This document shows positions 17,387 to 25,851 of a stretch of DNA of 64,000 nt, one piece after another; positions within the stretch are counted from its first letter, which is position 1; every line of letters begins with the position of its first letter. The stretch comes from Lactobacillus sp. W8174 (GTDB lineage: Bacteria > Bacillota > Bacilli > Lactobacillales > Lactobacillaceae): NCBI RefSeq assembly GCF_016100975.1, contig NZ_JACFRN010000004.1:1-64000 (forward strand), read 5' to 3'. The position numbers and the translations under genes were made by a program. Under the pieces are notes generated by a model that did not search any database, was not told the origin of the DNA, and worked only from the letters and a program-made list of their open reading frames with translations.

Positions 17387-18175
17387 ATGCAGTTAGAATT
17401 ATTAGACAAATTGCGAGCGCAAAATCCGGTTATTTTCAATATTGCTAATTTTGTAACAGTTCAAGATGTGGCCAATGCTGTTAATGCTATTGGTGCTTCA
17501 CCAATTATGAGCAATGAAGTTGCTGAAGCTGAAGAAATTGTGCGGATGGCTTCCGCCGTGGCAGTTAATATTGGCTGCTTAACCAAGCAGCAAATTAACC
17601 ACATTAAAAAAGTGGAGGATTTAGCGCGCCAATATAATAAACCCATAGTATTTGATCCCGTTGCCGTTGGCGCCGTGGAGTACCGTTATAAAATCACAGA
17701 TAAACTTTTATGGGATTTTCATACTAGTATTATTCGGGGCAATATTGGTGAGATAGCTGCCTTAGGTGGCTTTGATTGGAGCTCAAAGGGGATTGATGCA
17801 GGCTCCGGTTCTGGCGATATTGATGAAATTACTGCTAAAACTGCTCAAAAATATCGTTGCACAGTCATTGCGAGCGGACCTACAGACACAATTAGTGACG
17901 GTAAAAGAATAGCCCATGTCCATAACGGCTCACCCCTTTTTAAAACTCATGTCGGCTCAGGAGATATGTTAACCAGTATTGTCACAGCTTTTACAGCTGT
18001 TGCTGACGATCCTTTTGAAGCAGCTCAAATAGGTGCTTTAGTTTTCAGTTGCGCCGGTCAATTAGTAGTTAAAGATCATCCCAATGTCGGACCCGCTACT
18101 TTTGGCATGTATCTCATGGATTATTTGTATAAAGTAAAAGTTGCTGATATTGAACGAATTGCTGATTTTGATTAA
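17387..18175 (+). CDS. thiM: Hydroxyethylthiazole kinase
   Basis: Phosphorylates 4-methyl-5-(2-hydroxyethyl)thiazole for thiamine salvage. The 262-aa protein has the family N-terminus (NFVTVQDVANAVNAIGASPIMS), VFDPVAVGA, the IRGNIGEIAAL segment and the active-site GSGDMLTS, where Asp193 occupies the position that is Cys in the B. subtilis enzyme. TAGGAG precedes the ATG. It is first gene of thiM-thiD-thiE, controlled by the TPP riboswitch and probably by CcpA. The gap to thiD is eight bases. Confidence 0.95.
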   Translation: MQLELLDKLRAQNPVIFNIANFVTVQDVANAVNAIGASPIMSNEVAEAEEIVRMASAVAVNIGCLTKQQINHIKKVEDLARQYNKPIVFDPVAVGAVEYRYKITDKLLWDFHTSIIRGNIGEIAALGGFDWSSKGIDAGSGSGDIDEITAKTAQKYRCTVIASGPTDTISDGKRIAHVHNGSPLFKTHVGSGDMLTSIVTAFTAVADDPFEAAQIGALVFSCAGQLVVKDHPNVGPATFGMYLMDYLYKVKVADIERIADFD

Positions 18176-18183
18176 GGAACTTT

Positions 18184-18990
18184 ATGATGACTGAAAAAAT
18201 TAATTCTTTTCCCCAGGTTTTAACTATTGCCGGCACAGATTCAGGTGGAGGTGCCGGAATCATGGCTGATTTAAAAACTTTTCAAATGCAAAAAGTATTT
18301 GGTACAGCTGTTGTAGTAGCAGTGACAGCACAAAACACTTTGGGCGTCCAGAAATCTTTTTTACTGCCTTTAGAAATGATCGATGCCCAATTCGCCTCTT
18401 TGGCAGAAGATTTCCACATCCGTGCTTGTAAAACAGGAATGTTGGGCGATGCAGATCACGTTCACCAAGTTGCACTTAATTTGCAAAAGTATGACTTTGG
18501 TCCTATTACCATAGATCCAGTGATGATTGCTAAGGGGGGCGCACCATTATTAAGTCAAGATGCTGTCGCCACCGTTAAGAACGAGCTGCTGCCTTTAGCC
18601 GATCTAATAACACCCAACTTGCCAGAAGCGGAGACTTTAACTGATATCAAGGTACAAGATCAAGCCCAATATCCAGAATTAGCTCATAAATTACAAGATA
18701 TGGGAGTTAAAAATGTGCTAATTAAAGGCGGTCATGCAAGTAGCGAACAAGTAAAAGATTATGCTTTATTTGCTGATGGTTCCGATCTTTGGGTCAGCAG
18801 TTCCAGAATACATACCGAGCGCACTCACGGTACAGGTGACACCTTAGCTGCAGCAATTACAGCTCAACTGGCTTTAGGTCAAAGTTTACCGTCAGCAATT
18901 AAAATTGCTAAAAAGTACGTTACCAAAACTATTAAGGAAACTATTCAAGTTGGTCATGGTCACGGTCCTTTAAATCATTGGGCTCAGTAA
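18184..18990 (+). CDS. thiD: Hydroxymethylpyrimidine/phosphomethylpyrimidine kinase
   Basis: Converts HMP to HMP-PP in two steps. The 268-aa ribokinase-fold protein has IAGTDSGGGAGIMADLKTF, KTGMLGD, TIDPVMIAKGGAPLL and HGTGDTLAAAITA, all standard ThiD motifs. AAGGA at 18174-18178 serves the ATG at 18184 or the next codon, 18187. It lies between thiM and thiE in the riboswitch-controlled operon. A second, more divergent ThiD/PdxK-like protein is encoded at 14619-15437. Confidence 0.95.
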   Translation: MMTEKINSFPQVLTIAGTDSGGGAGIMADLKTFQMQKVFGTAVVVAVTAQNTLGVQKSFLLPLEMIDAQFASLAEDFHIRACKTGMLGDADHVHQVALNLQKYDFGPITIDPVMIAKGGAPLLSQDAVATVKNELLPLADLITPNLPEAETLTDIKVQDQAQYPELAHKLQDMGVKNVLIKGGHASSEQVKDYALFADGSDLWVSSSRIHTERTHGTGDTLAAAITAQLALGQSLPSAIKIAKKYVTKTIKETIQVGHGHGPLNHWAQ

Positions 18991-19003
18991 TTTAGGAGAA
19001 ATA

Positions 19004-19666
19004 ATGAAAGACTTTAACACTGATTTTTTACATGCTTACTTTATTTGTGGCAGTCAAGACGTTCCAGAAGGTAAAACTTTACCGGGCATAGTCGAAGAAG
19101 CACTTGCTGCAGGTATTACTGCTTTTCAATTTCGAGATAAGGGACCTAATTCAACTTTAAGTGAAGCTGAAAGACTCCCCATGGCACAAAAGCTACACCA
19201 ATTGTGTTATGCGTATCACGTGCCCTTCTTCATTGACGATGATGTTCAGCTTGCACAACAAGTTCATGCCGAAGGCGTTCATGTTGGTCAAAGCGATGAA
19301 GAAATCAGACAGGTCATTAAAGAAGTTGGCGCTCAAATGATTATCGGCTATTCCTGCTCGAATTTAGCTCAAGTTGAGCAAGCCAATAAAATTAGCGGAA
19401 TTGATTATTATGGCAGTGGCCCAATTTATGCCACCCAATCTAAAAGTGATGCCGACCCCGAAATTGGTATTGCCGGCTTAAGCAAACTGGTCAAAAGCAC
19501 AACCCGGCCAATTGTTGCTATTGGTGGGATTACCGCTAGCGACTTAGAAGCAATTGCTAAAACTAAAGCAGCTGGAGCTGCGGTAATTTCTTTGATTGCT
19601 CAAAGCAATGATATTAAGCAAACCGTTAGTCAAATGCTCACAGCGCCATGGGTGAAAAATGACTAG
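19004..19666 (+). CDS. thiE: Thiamine-phosphate synthase
   Basis: Joins HMP-PP and thiazole phosphate to thiamine phosphate. The 220-aa TIM-barrel protein has AGITAFQFRDKG, FIDDDVQLA, GVHVGQSD, DYYGSGPIYATQSK and RPIVAIGGIT, the pyrophosphate- and thiazole-binding segments of ThiE. AGGAG precedes the ATG. Last gene of the operon, with a terminator 14 bases after the stop. Together with ThiM, ThiD and TenA it completes salvage of both thiamine halves. Confidence 0.95.
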   Translation: MKDFNTDFLHAYFICGSQDVPEGKTLPGIVEEALAAGITAFQFRDKGPNSTLSEAERLPMAQKLHQLCYAYHVPFFIDDDVQLAQQVHAEGVHVGQSDEEIRQVIKEVGAQMIIGYSCSNLAQVEQANKISGIDYYGSGPIYATQSKSDADPEIGIAGLSKLVKSTTRPIVAIGGITASDLEAIAKTKAAGAAVISLIAQSNDIKQTVSQMLTAPWVKND

Positions 19667-19680
19667 TATATTTTAAAAAC

Positions 19681-19717
19681 AAAAAAATGATTCTGCACTT
19701 GGCAGAACCATTTTTTT
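19681..19717. terminator. Terminator between thiE and gap
   Basis: AAAAAAATG-A-TTCTGC (19681-19696) / GCAGAA-C-CATTTTTTT (to 19717), one internal mismatch; usable from both convergent genes. Confidence 0.85.
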
Positions 19718-19768
19718 ATTGATGATAAACAGTTATAAATTGATAAAAATATCAGTTAATTTTTGGAA

Positions 19769-20788
19769 TTAACTTAGCTGGGCAATCTTTTGCAGTGTTC
19801 TGATCATTTGGGCTACAAAGCCGGACTCATTATCATACCAGGCGTAACCCTTGACTAGTTGTACCCCATTATCTCCAGTTTCAACTTGGGTGAGAGTTGG
19901 ATCAAATACCGAACCAAATTCAGTGCCAATAATATCTGATGACACAATTTGGTCGTCATTATAGCCAAAAGAAGCATTGCCTTCAGTATGCTTTTTAATT
20001 CTAGCGTTAAATTCTTCAGCTGTAACTTTTTCTCTTAAAACGGCAGCTAGTTCAGTAATAGAACCAGAAATAACAGGGACTCGTTGAGCAATACCCGTAA
20101 GTTTGCCATCCAGTTCAGGTATAACTAGTCCAATAGCTTTAGCTGCTCCAGTTGAATGCGGAATAACGTTAGCAACTGCAGCACGGGCATTACGGACATT
20201 GCCACCACGATCAGGTCCATCTTGTAACATTTGTGAAGCAGTATAGGCATGCGTTGTAGACATAATTCCCACCTGAATGCCAAATTCATCGTTCATTGCC
20301 TGTGCTAATGGTGCTAAACAATTAGTGGTACATGAGCCTGCGGAAATAATTTGATCAGAGTCAGTTAATTGATCATCATTTACGCTATAAACAATAGTTT
20401 TCATATTGCCTGCAGGAGCAGAAATTAATACTCTTTTAACACCGGCATCAAGGTGAGCTTGGGATTTTGCAGTTGAAGTATAAAATCCAGTGCATTCAAG
20501 TACTATTTTAACTCCATCGTTTTTAACCCACGGAATTTGACTGGCATCTTTTTCCGCATAAACCGGAATATTTTTACCATCAATTACAATACTATTAGTT
20601 GTAGCAGTTACTTCATGATTAAATTGACCATGCGCAGTATCATATTTTAATAAGTGTGCTAACATAGCTGGTGAGGTTAAGTCGTTGATTGCGACAATTT
20701 CGATGTCATCACTGGCCACTTCATAAATTCGCCGTAAAGCAAGCCGACCAATGCGACCAAAACCATTAATACCAATTTTTGTAGTCAT
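19769..20788 (-). CDS. gap: Glyceraldehyde-3-phosphate dehydrogenase, type I
   Basis: NAD-dependent glycolytic enzyme of 339 aa. Visible are the Rossmann motif [15 protein letters not shown], Asp36 in the NDL motif consistent with NAD preference, catalytic Cys153 ([11 protein letters not shown]) and His180 (STTHAYT), and a C-terminal WYDNE segment. It is not in a gapR-gap-pgk-tpi arrangement but stands alone, divergent from a short LysR regulator 104 bases away. It could be the only GAPDH or an additional one under LysR control; the window cannot tell. Confidence 0.94.
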   Translation of the reverse strand: MTTKIGINGFGRIGRLALRRIYEVASDDIEIVAINDLTSPAMLAHLLKYDTAHGQFNHEVTATTNSIVIDGKNIPVYAEKDASQIPWVKNDGVKIVLECTGFYTSTAKSQAHLDAGVKRVLISAPAGNMKTIVYSVNDDQLTDSDQIISAGSCTTNCLAPLAQAMNDEFGIQVGIMSTTHAYTASQMLQDGPDRGGNVRNARAAVANVIPHSTGAAKAIGLVIPELDGKLTGIAQRVPVISGSITELAAVLREKVTAEEFNARIKKHTEGNASFGYNDDQIVSSDIIGTEFGSVFDPTLTQVETGDNGVQLVKGYAWYDNESGFVAQMIRTLQKIAQLS

Positions 20789-20892
20789 AATAAGTTCCCC
20801 CTTTAGATTACAAAATTAGTATATTAAAACAAATTCACTCTGCATAATCCGAGATTGTAATAGGGTTATCACTTTTAATGATATGGAGTATT

Positions 20893-21624
20893 ATGAATTT
20901 TAACGATTTATATATTTACCAAACAATTTATGAAACTAGATCACTGAATAAAGCGGCATTGAAATTGGGCTACACTCAATCCAATATTACGGCCAGGCTC
21001 AAAACAATGGAGCGAGAACTGAAAACGCCACTTTTCGTGCGTTCTAATTTAGGAGTCAGACCAACTAAAAATGGGCAAAAAATGTATCATTTTGCGACTA
21101 AAGCACTACAAAACTATCAAGATTTAAAAGACGATTTAACCAGTAACAAACCAAAAGTTTTAATCTCTGAGTTGCTTTTTGGCTATATTATTACCCAAAA
21201 GAAACAGTTTGCACTTGATCAATATGAAGTCATCATTAAAAGTACTAATGAAATTCAAGAATTATTGACTAAGCATCCCTATGACATGGTCTGGGCCTTT
21301 ACTCCGATCACTTTACCCCAATATTCGTTAATCAAGAAAAGCCATTTACAAGCCTGTTTTTTAAAAGGCAAAAAGCAGGAAAATAAAAGAGTACCGGTTG
21401 CCATAAACGCAGACATAAATTGTCCGTTTCGTAACTTGACTCTCAAATTAACGCAGAATAAAAACAGCGTCACTGAAATTGATTCACTGGAAATGATTTT
21501 AGAGCTAGTCAAAAAAGGCCAGGCAACTGCATTATTGCCTAAATACTTAATGAATGATGATTTAGTTGCGGCTGATTCGCAAAGTTGGAATATCCCCTAT
21601 TATTTTTACCGCTATCAATTATAA
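20893..21624 (+). CDS. LysR-type transcriptional regulator, short form
   Basis: DNA-binding regulator of 243 aa, starting at the ATG at 20893 (GGAG at 20885-20888). The N-terminal winged helix-turn-helix is typical (SLNKAALKLGYTQSNITARLKTMERELKTPLFVR). The effector domain is shorter than the usual roughly 290-300 aa LysR protein: the sequence ends soon after ALLPKYLM, so the last part of the second half-domain is reduced. It is divergently transcribed from gap and is the natural candidate regulator of it. Effector unknown. Confidence 0.88.
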   Translation: MNFNDLYIYQTIYETRSLNKAALKLGYTQSNITARLKTMERELKTPLFVRSNLGVRPTKNGQKMYHFATKALQNYQDLKDDLTSNKPKVLISELLFGYIITQKKQFALDQYEVIIKSTNEIQELLTKHPYDMVWAFTPITLPQYSLIKKSHLQACFLKGKKQENKRVPVAINADINCPFRNLTLKLTQNKNSVTEIDSLEMILELVKKGQATALLPKYLMNDDLVAADSQSWNIPYYFYRYQL

Positions 21625-21630
21625 ACAAGT

Positions 21631-21665
21631 AAAAAGACGCCATTAGTTGAATAACGGCGTCTTTT
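21631..21665. terminator. Bidirectional terminator
   Basis: AAAAGACGCC (21632-21641) / GGCGTCTTTT (21656-21665), extended inside by TTA/TAA pairs; placed between two convergent genes. Confidence 0.87.
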
Positions 21666-21671
21666 AAATTT

Positions 21672-22511
21672 CTAGTTCAGTTTCTTTAAATACGTTTCAT
21701 AAACTGGACACAGATTAAACGCATACTTTCTGTAAGTCCGCGTTGCTAATGAGTCCGTAGAGTCAAATTCACCACTTAAAGTTTGATATTTTGCTTGTGC
21801 CCAATTTAGCAATTGCTGTTGCAATTGGTCTAATAAATTAGGCTTAACAGCACCCATCCATCCTAAAGTCAATTTTTGAGGGGTATCCTCAAAAGAAAAG
21901 CAATAAGCCTTAATTTGTCCAGCAGCAATTAGCGCTAAGGGAGCGTGTTCAAGTTGATCAGTGAAAATGGTTTTGCTCCACTCACTAAGAGGTATCTTTG
22001 CAACAGGATTTGCTAAATGATTTTTTTGATAATCGGAGAAACTCACCTGTGCCAGCCTATTCATTATTACAGAATCTTTTTTTATTTTGTGTAGAGTGAC
22101 CATCTGCAAATCAGTATCAATTAGAATATTTTTCAGTGCCCTTTTCAAGGGCATCTGGGGTTCTACAGTAGTTCTGATTAATTTAAAACCATTTTTTTGA
22201 CCAATAGCATTAAAGAGTAACTGCGGTGCATAATCATAAGTAATTAATGCGTTTTGGTGATTTTTTTGGGCTTTTGCCGTTAAATCCGTCAGTATTTGCT
22301 CATAAACCTGCATTTGTTCACCGCTGGTTAATCTAGGTGCAAGATAGCCCGCAAAATTTAAGGAATAAGGGTGAAAAGCATTTTGCCAACAGGTCATTAA
22401 CCCGACTGGCTTATTTTCGAGATAATAGGCTTGTGTATGTTGAGGAAATTGTTCTACAGCTTCCTTAATTTTTCTATCTGGACTTACATTGGCTAATAAT
22501 GAGCCATACAT
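21672..22511 (-). CDS. Putative GNAT-like protein of unknown function
   Basis: Protein of 279 aa without signal peptide or membrane segments. Its pattern suggests two GNAT-like halves: the first has ENKPVGLMTCWQNAFHP (like an acetyltransferase beta4 strand) and a following helix, the second has SLATRTYRKYAFNLCPVYETY, which resembles the C-terminal end of a GNAT domain (R-x-Y-x-x-x-GF-type). No clear acetyl-CoA pyrophosphate loop is seen. AAGGAG precedes the ATG. I treat the family call as tentative and do not assign a substrate. Confidence 0.55.
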   Translation of the reverse strand: MYGSLLANVSPDRKIKEAVEQFPQHTQAYYLENKPVGLMTCWQNAFHPYSLNFAGYLAPRLTSGEQMQVYEQILTDLTAKAQKNHQNALITYDYAPQLLFNAIGQKNGFKLIRTTVEPQMPLKRALKNILIDTDLQMVTLHKIKKDSVIMNRLAQVSFSDYQKNHLANPVAKIPLSEWSKTIFTDQLEHAPLALIAAGQIKAYCFSFEDTPQKLTLGWMGAVKPNLLDQLQQQLLNWAQAKYQTLSGEFDSTDSLATRTYRKYAFNLCPVYETYLKKLN

Positions 22512-22533
22512 AATTAATAATCTCCTTTATGGG

Positions 22534-22877
22534 CTATTTTTTCGCCCGTAAAATTTTGGCCTTGGCATCATTGTAGCCGTCAATGTAGCGTTCTATTTCA
22601 ATTGCTTTATTCTGGGTAACACGATTAACTAAGTTAACACCTTTTTTAGGAAAATCCTTGAAAGAATGACTCTCTGCATAGTCCTTTTTGGCTTGTTCAT
22701 AACCCATTTGATAATCACTGAGAGAACTCTTTTTCACAGCAGTTTTTGCTGCATTAGCTGCATTATAGGTATAATCATAGGTATCACGCCATTTTTTATA
22801 GGCTTTTTCAGCTTCTTTATAGTTTCCGGCTTCATAATTTTCTTTGACATAATTATGTATTGTTTTAAATTAACCAT
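22534..22877 (-). pseudogene. Small Lys/Tyr-rich protein gene interrupted by a frame change
   Basis: Reading from ATG at 22877 gives MVNLK; the coherent coding frame continues only after a -1 shift at T TTA AAA (22869-22863), giving TIHNYVKENYEAG... through AAKTAVKKSSLSDY to RAKK, stop at 22534. The joined product is about 114 aa, strongly charged, with two similar motifs (YQMGYEQAKKDY and YIDGYNDAKAK). In the downstream frame there is a stop at 22873-22871 and no ATG, GTG or TTG start before the internal GTG at 22737. The joint is exactly a slippery heptamer, so either a one-base A deletion has broken the gene or a -1 frameshift is used. Function unknown; it follows the LiaF-like gene by 16 bases. 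Confidence 0.55.
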
Positions 22878-22893
22878 TTTATTTTTCCCAAAG

Positions 22894-23655
22894 TTAAACA
22901 TAATTAACTTCCACATCACCCATGCTAAAATGACCTGTTAACATTAATGTAGGACCGCCACCGGTAAATCCGTCATCAATATTTAATTCTCCCAGAGCTA
23001 AGTCTAAGCTATCACTATTGACTCTCCATGAAGTTGGAACGTAAATTTCAATCTCACCCATAGTGCCACTAATGTCAACGGTCACTACATCGCCTGCAGC
23101 TTTAGCTTGATCAAGGTAGACTTCAACTTCACCCAAAGAAGAATTAATTGTTATACTGCGTAAATTTTGTGAATGAACATAACGCGAAACTGATGACAAG
23201 CGCTGATTAATTACTATATCTTCGCCATCAACATTTCCAGTACCGCCACTGAATACGTTATTATCTATTCTTGAATGATTATTGCTAAAGTTCTTCCATT
23301 TGCCGTCTTTTTTTTGGTTAAAATAGACTATTTTGGGAAACCAGCTTCTCTTAAAAATCAGCGTTAAACCTAAATAAATTAATAACGCCGCCACTAAGAC
23401 CGTCCACGGTACAATTTTGGTAATATGCAACGGTTCAGCGTAAACAATTAATAAAAAGGCAATGGAAAAAGTTGTACCAAACAAACTTTTATCAGCCACG
23501 CTTTCGATCAGTGCCGCTCCGAATATGATAGTCCAAATAATCATGCTGACTTTTAAATGAAATGAAAGCAGATGCAGCTGATTAAGGACTAAGAATACGG
23601 CAGCTGCTACTAGAGCAATGCCCCAAAATACTTCTCTAAGTTTAAATTTTTTCAT
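22894..23655 (-). CDS. LiaF-like membrane protein
   Basis: Protein of 253 aa with four N-terminal membrane segments (about 10-105) and a beta-rich C-terminal domain (about 145-253) like the LiaF/DUF2154 domain (repeated SSLGEVEVYL, TMGEIEIYVP, ALGELNID, SMGDVEVNYV units). LiaF proteins inhibit envelope-stress signalling in Firmicutes. The start ATG overlaps the stop of the LytTR regulator by one base, so the pair is translationally coupled. It probably acts as the membrane partner or inhibitor of that regulator; this is inferred from organisation. Confidence 0.82.
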   Translation of the reverse strand: MKKFKLREVFWGIALVAAAVFLVLNQLHLLSFHLKVSMIIWTIIFGAALIESVADKSLFGTTFSIAFLLIVYAEPLHITKIVPWTVLVAALLIYLGLTLIFKRSWFPKIVYFNQKKDGKWKNFSNNHSRIDNNVFSGGTGNVDGEDIVINQRLSSVSRYVHSQNLRSITINSSLGEVEVYLDQAKAAGDVVTVDISGTMGEIEIYVPTSWRVNSDSLDLALGELNIDDGFTGGGPTLMLTGHFSMGDVEVNYV

Positions 23656-24125
23656 TATGATGACCTTCTCTCGTTTAACCTATCATTCAAATTGTGATAG
23701 TAGTGACGTGAAACATAGACAGTTTTATAAGAATCGCGAAAATTAATCTTACAGTTAGAAATCGAACGTGTTAACGCATAAATTTGATTTAAATTTAAAA
23801 TTGTTGACTTAGATACCCGCATGAACTGATTATTTAACAAATTTTCTAGTTCATAGAGTTTGTAGTCTACGGTAAAGGCATCCCTGGCAGTATGTGCAAT
23901 CACTTGTTTATCTTCTGTTTCAAAAAATAAAATCTCATTCATGCTCAAGTAATAGGACACATTATCTTTTTTGCCTTCTATTTGGTCAGGATGTTCATTG
24001 ATACCTTGCAACTGTCGGTATATCTGTTCAACTTCTGGTGTCACAGATTTAGCATGAATTGTTACACTGGTATCATCATCTTCCATATCCGGATTCAGTT
24101 CTATTTTTATTTTCACGCTTCTCAC
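23655..24125 (-). CDS. LytTR-domain transcriptional regulator
   Basis: Stand-alone LytTR regulator of 156 aa without a receiver domain. A short N-terminal region (1-55) precedes the LytTR DNA-binding domain (about 55-150), with YYLSMNEILFFETEDKQV, LYELENLL, FMRVSKSTILNL and the C-terminal VSRHYYHNLNDRL. Such regulators paired with a membrane inhibitor (LytTR regulatory systems such as HdrRM or BrsRM in streptococci) respond to envelope or density signals. The next gene, coupled by one base, encodes a LiaF-like membrane protein. A direct repeat suited to LytTR binding lies upstream at 24188-24220, suggesting autoregulation. Confidence 0.9.
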   Translation of the reverse strand: MRSVKIKIELNPDMEDDDTSVTIHAKSVTPEVEQIYRQLQGINEHPDQIEGKKDNVSYYLSMNEILFFETEDKQVIAHTARDAFTVDYKLYELENLLNNQFMRVSKSTILNLNQIYALTRSISNCKINFRDSYKTVYVSRHYYHNLNDRLNERRSS

Positions 24126-24187
24126 CTGCCCTTCATCACTTGATGATTTAATTAAACGCTTATTTTAATGTAAAATCTAGCACTTTT

Positions 24188-24220
24188 AACTAAGTGGCAA
24201 TTATAAGAAACCAAGTGGCA
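24188..24220 (-). promoter_or_regulatory. Direct-repeat operator for the LytTR regulator
   Basis: On the minus strand TGCCACTTGGTT (24220-24209) and TGCCACTTAGTT (24199-24188) repeat with a 21-base start-to-start distance, two helical turns, which is the usual LytTR arrangement. The second copy overlaps a poor -35 (GTTAAA, 24190-24185) that is 17 bases from a TAAAAT -10 (24167-24162), as expected for an activated promoter. Confidence 0.55.
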
Positions 24221-24261
24221 TATTTTTTTGATTCAGAAGAAACAAAAAATTCAAGAGCACT

Positions 24262-24298
24262 TAAAAAGCCGTAATTCGCTTTAATACGAAATACGGCT
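24262..24298 (-). terminator. Terminator of the Ula-type PTS operon
   Basis: On the minus strand AGCCGTA (24298-24292) pairs with TACGGCT (24273-24267), followed by a T tract to 24263. It lies 53 bases after the stop of the P-loop kinase gene. Confidence 0.7.
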
Positions 24299-24350
24299 AA
24301 AATTTCTTAAATGAATATTGAACAAAATATTTAAGAAGTAAAAATTGTAC

Positions 24351-24968
24351 TTAGTTGACCCAGCTTTTTATCTTAGCAATTGTACCGTCATAATCAACTT
24401 TACTAAAATCTGAAACATTAAGAAAAATTGTTTTACCTAATTTAAAAGTTGAATATCCTCTTTTATTATTAAAACTTTCAAATTCCTGTTTTGTTTTTTG
24501 GATATCCATTTTTGTCCTGTCGGTTAAAGTATCACCTTTATGATAATGGTTCATTATGAATCCTAAAGGACGATCAGGATCCAAATCACGTTTTCTTTGT
24601 CTTTCATATAAAATATCTGAGTCACAAGTCAGCGTAATTGTAATTATTTGAAAATGATACTTGTTAGCTAATTTTTCTAAGATATCGTGCTGGCGATAAG
24701 AAAATGGGTAATCAGAAATAATTGATTGATCTTTTTGCATAAAGTTTGCGACATTTTGGTAAAACATATCATACGCTTGATTGTCTAACTCGGTTTTTTC
24801 AGATGGATTATCAAAGCCTCTACTTTCATAAAGCTGCTCTTTAAACAGATCTATAGAAACTTCATTAAAATAATCAGGAATGGCCTTGCATATCAGATTC
24901 GCTAAATAAGATTTACCGGTCCCAGGACAACCAGCCAAAAGCAACATCGTTTTTTTCAACGAGATCAC
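24351..24968 (-). CDS. P-loop (AAA_33-type) kinase-like protein
   Basis: Small P-loop protein of 205 aa with Walker A GCPGTGKS (13-20), DLFKEQL, ISDYPFSYR and a LID-like R-rich segment YERQRKRDLDPDRPLG, an arrangement of small-molecule kinases. Its GTG start overlaps the aldolase TGA stop (GTGA), so it is translationally coupled and is the last gene of the PTS operon. A role in phosphorylating the incoming sugar phosphate to a bisphosphate for the aldolase is an attractive inference; it is not related by eye to PfkB or PfkA kinases. Substrate unknown. Confidence 0.75.
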   Translation of the reverse strand: MISLKKTMLLLAGCPGTGKSYLANLICKAIPDYFNEVSIDLFKEQLYESRGFDNPSEKTELDNQAYDMFYQNVANFMQKDQSIISDYPFSYRQHDILEKLANKYHFQIITITLTCDSDILYERQRKRDLDPDRPLGFIMNHYHKGDTLTDRTKMDIQKTKQEFESFNNKRGYSTFKLGKTIFLNVSDFSKVDYDGTIAKIKSWVN

Positions 24969-25807
24969 CCTTTATTCATGAATAATTCAATTTTATGTTT
25001 AATAATGTTATGAACGCTTTCGTTACATGGAATAATGTTATTTCTCAGAGATTCATTAACTTCGGTTTTGTCAAACATCTCTTTTGCTTTCTTAGTCCAT
25101 GAAACTAATAGTTCAGTACCGACGTTAAACTTGCGAATACCATTTTCGGTCAGTCTATGGTAATCTTCCTCGTTAACTCCCGTTCCACCATGGATAACCA
25201 TTGGCTTATCCAGTTTACTATGTAATTCTTCAATAAGTGGAAAGTTCAATTTGGTTTTAGATTGAAATTGACCGTGATGTGTACCAACGCCGACAGCTAA
25301 AGCATCAACGTCACATTCTTGCAAAAATTTAACAGCATCTTCAGGACGGGTATAGTTTCCTTCTTTAACGGTAAAACCTTCTTCAGTTCCACCGATAGTT
25401 CCAATTTCACCCTCAACTGAGACACCGCGTTTATGGGCATATTCTACAACTCTCTTGGTCTTGGCAATGTTTTCCTTAAATGAAAGTAATGACCCATCAA
25501 ACATGACCGAACTGTATCCGGCTGCAATTGCTCTTTCAATGTCTTTAATATCACGGGCATGATCTAAGTGGAGCACAACATCCACCGCTTCGTGTTCTGC
25601 CATGCTTTTGCAAACAGCTACAAAGTTTCTCATCCCCTCTGTATCAGCCGTACCAACAGAAGTTTGAATAATAATAGGAGCGCCTTCTTCGTGTGCAGCT
25701 TCAATCATAGCCGGAACCATTTCCAAGTTATGAGCATTAAACGCGCCAACCGTGAAATCCATTTCTTCTGCTTCTTTTAGTACTTCTTTTAACGTTTTAT
25801 AAGCCAT
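24965..25807 (-). CDS. Class II ketose-bisphosphate aldolase
   Basis: Zinc-dependent aldolase of 280 aa in the fructose/tagatose-bisphosphate aldolase family (Fba, GatY/KbaY, IolJ). It shows GAFNAHN, LHLDHARD (Asp82 base, His83 zinc ligand), the GEIGTIGGTEEG loop, GVGTHHGQF (His178 region) and VIHGGTGV (His206). The glycolytic fba is usually elsewhere, so this operon copy probably cleaves the bisphosphate of the PTS-imported sugar. It lies between a TPR protein and a P-loop kinase. The precise epimer specificity cannot be read from sequence. Confidence 0.9.
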   Translation of the reverse strand: MAYKTLKEVLKEAEEMDFTVGAFNAHNLEMVPAMIEAAHEEGAPIIIQTSVGTADTEGMRNFVAVCKSMAEHEAVDVVLHLDHARDIKDIERAIAAGYSSVMFDGSLLSFKENIAKTKRVVEYAHKRGVSVEGEIGTIGGTEEGFTVKEGNYTRPEDAVKFLQECDVDALAVGVGTHHGQFQSKTKLNFPLIEELHSKLDKPMVIHGGTGVNEEDYHRLTENGIRKFNVGTELLVSWTKKAKEMFDKTEVNESLRNNIIPCNESVHNIIKHKIELFMNKG

Positions 25808-25851
25808 TTTTTCTCCTTTAATTGCGAATTTTAAATATATAATCTGGAAAT

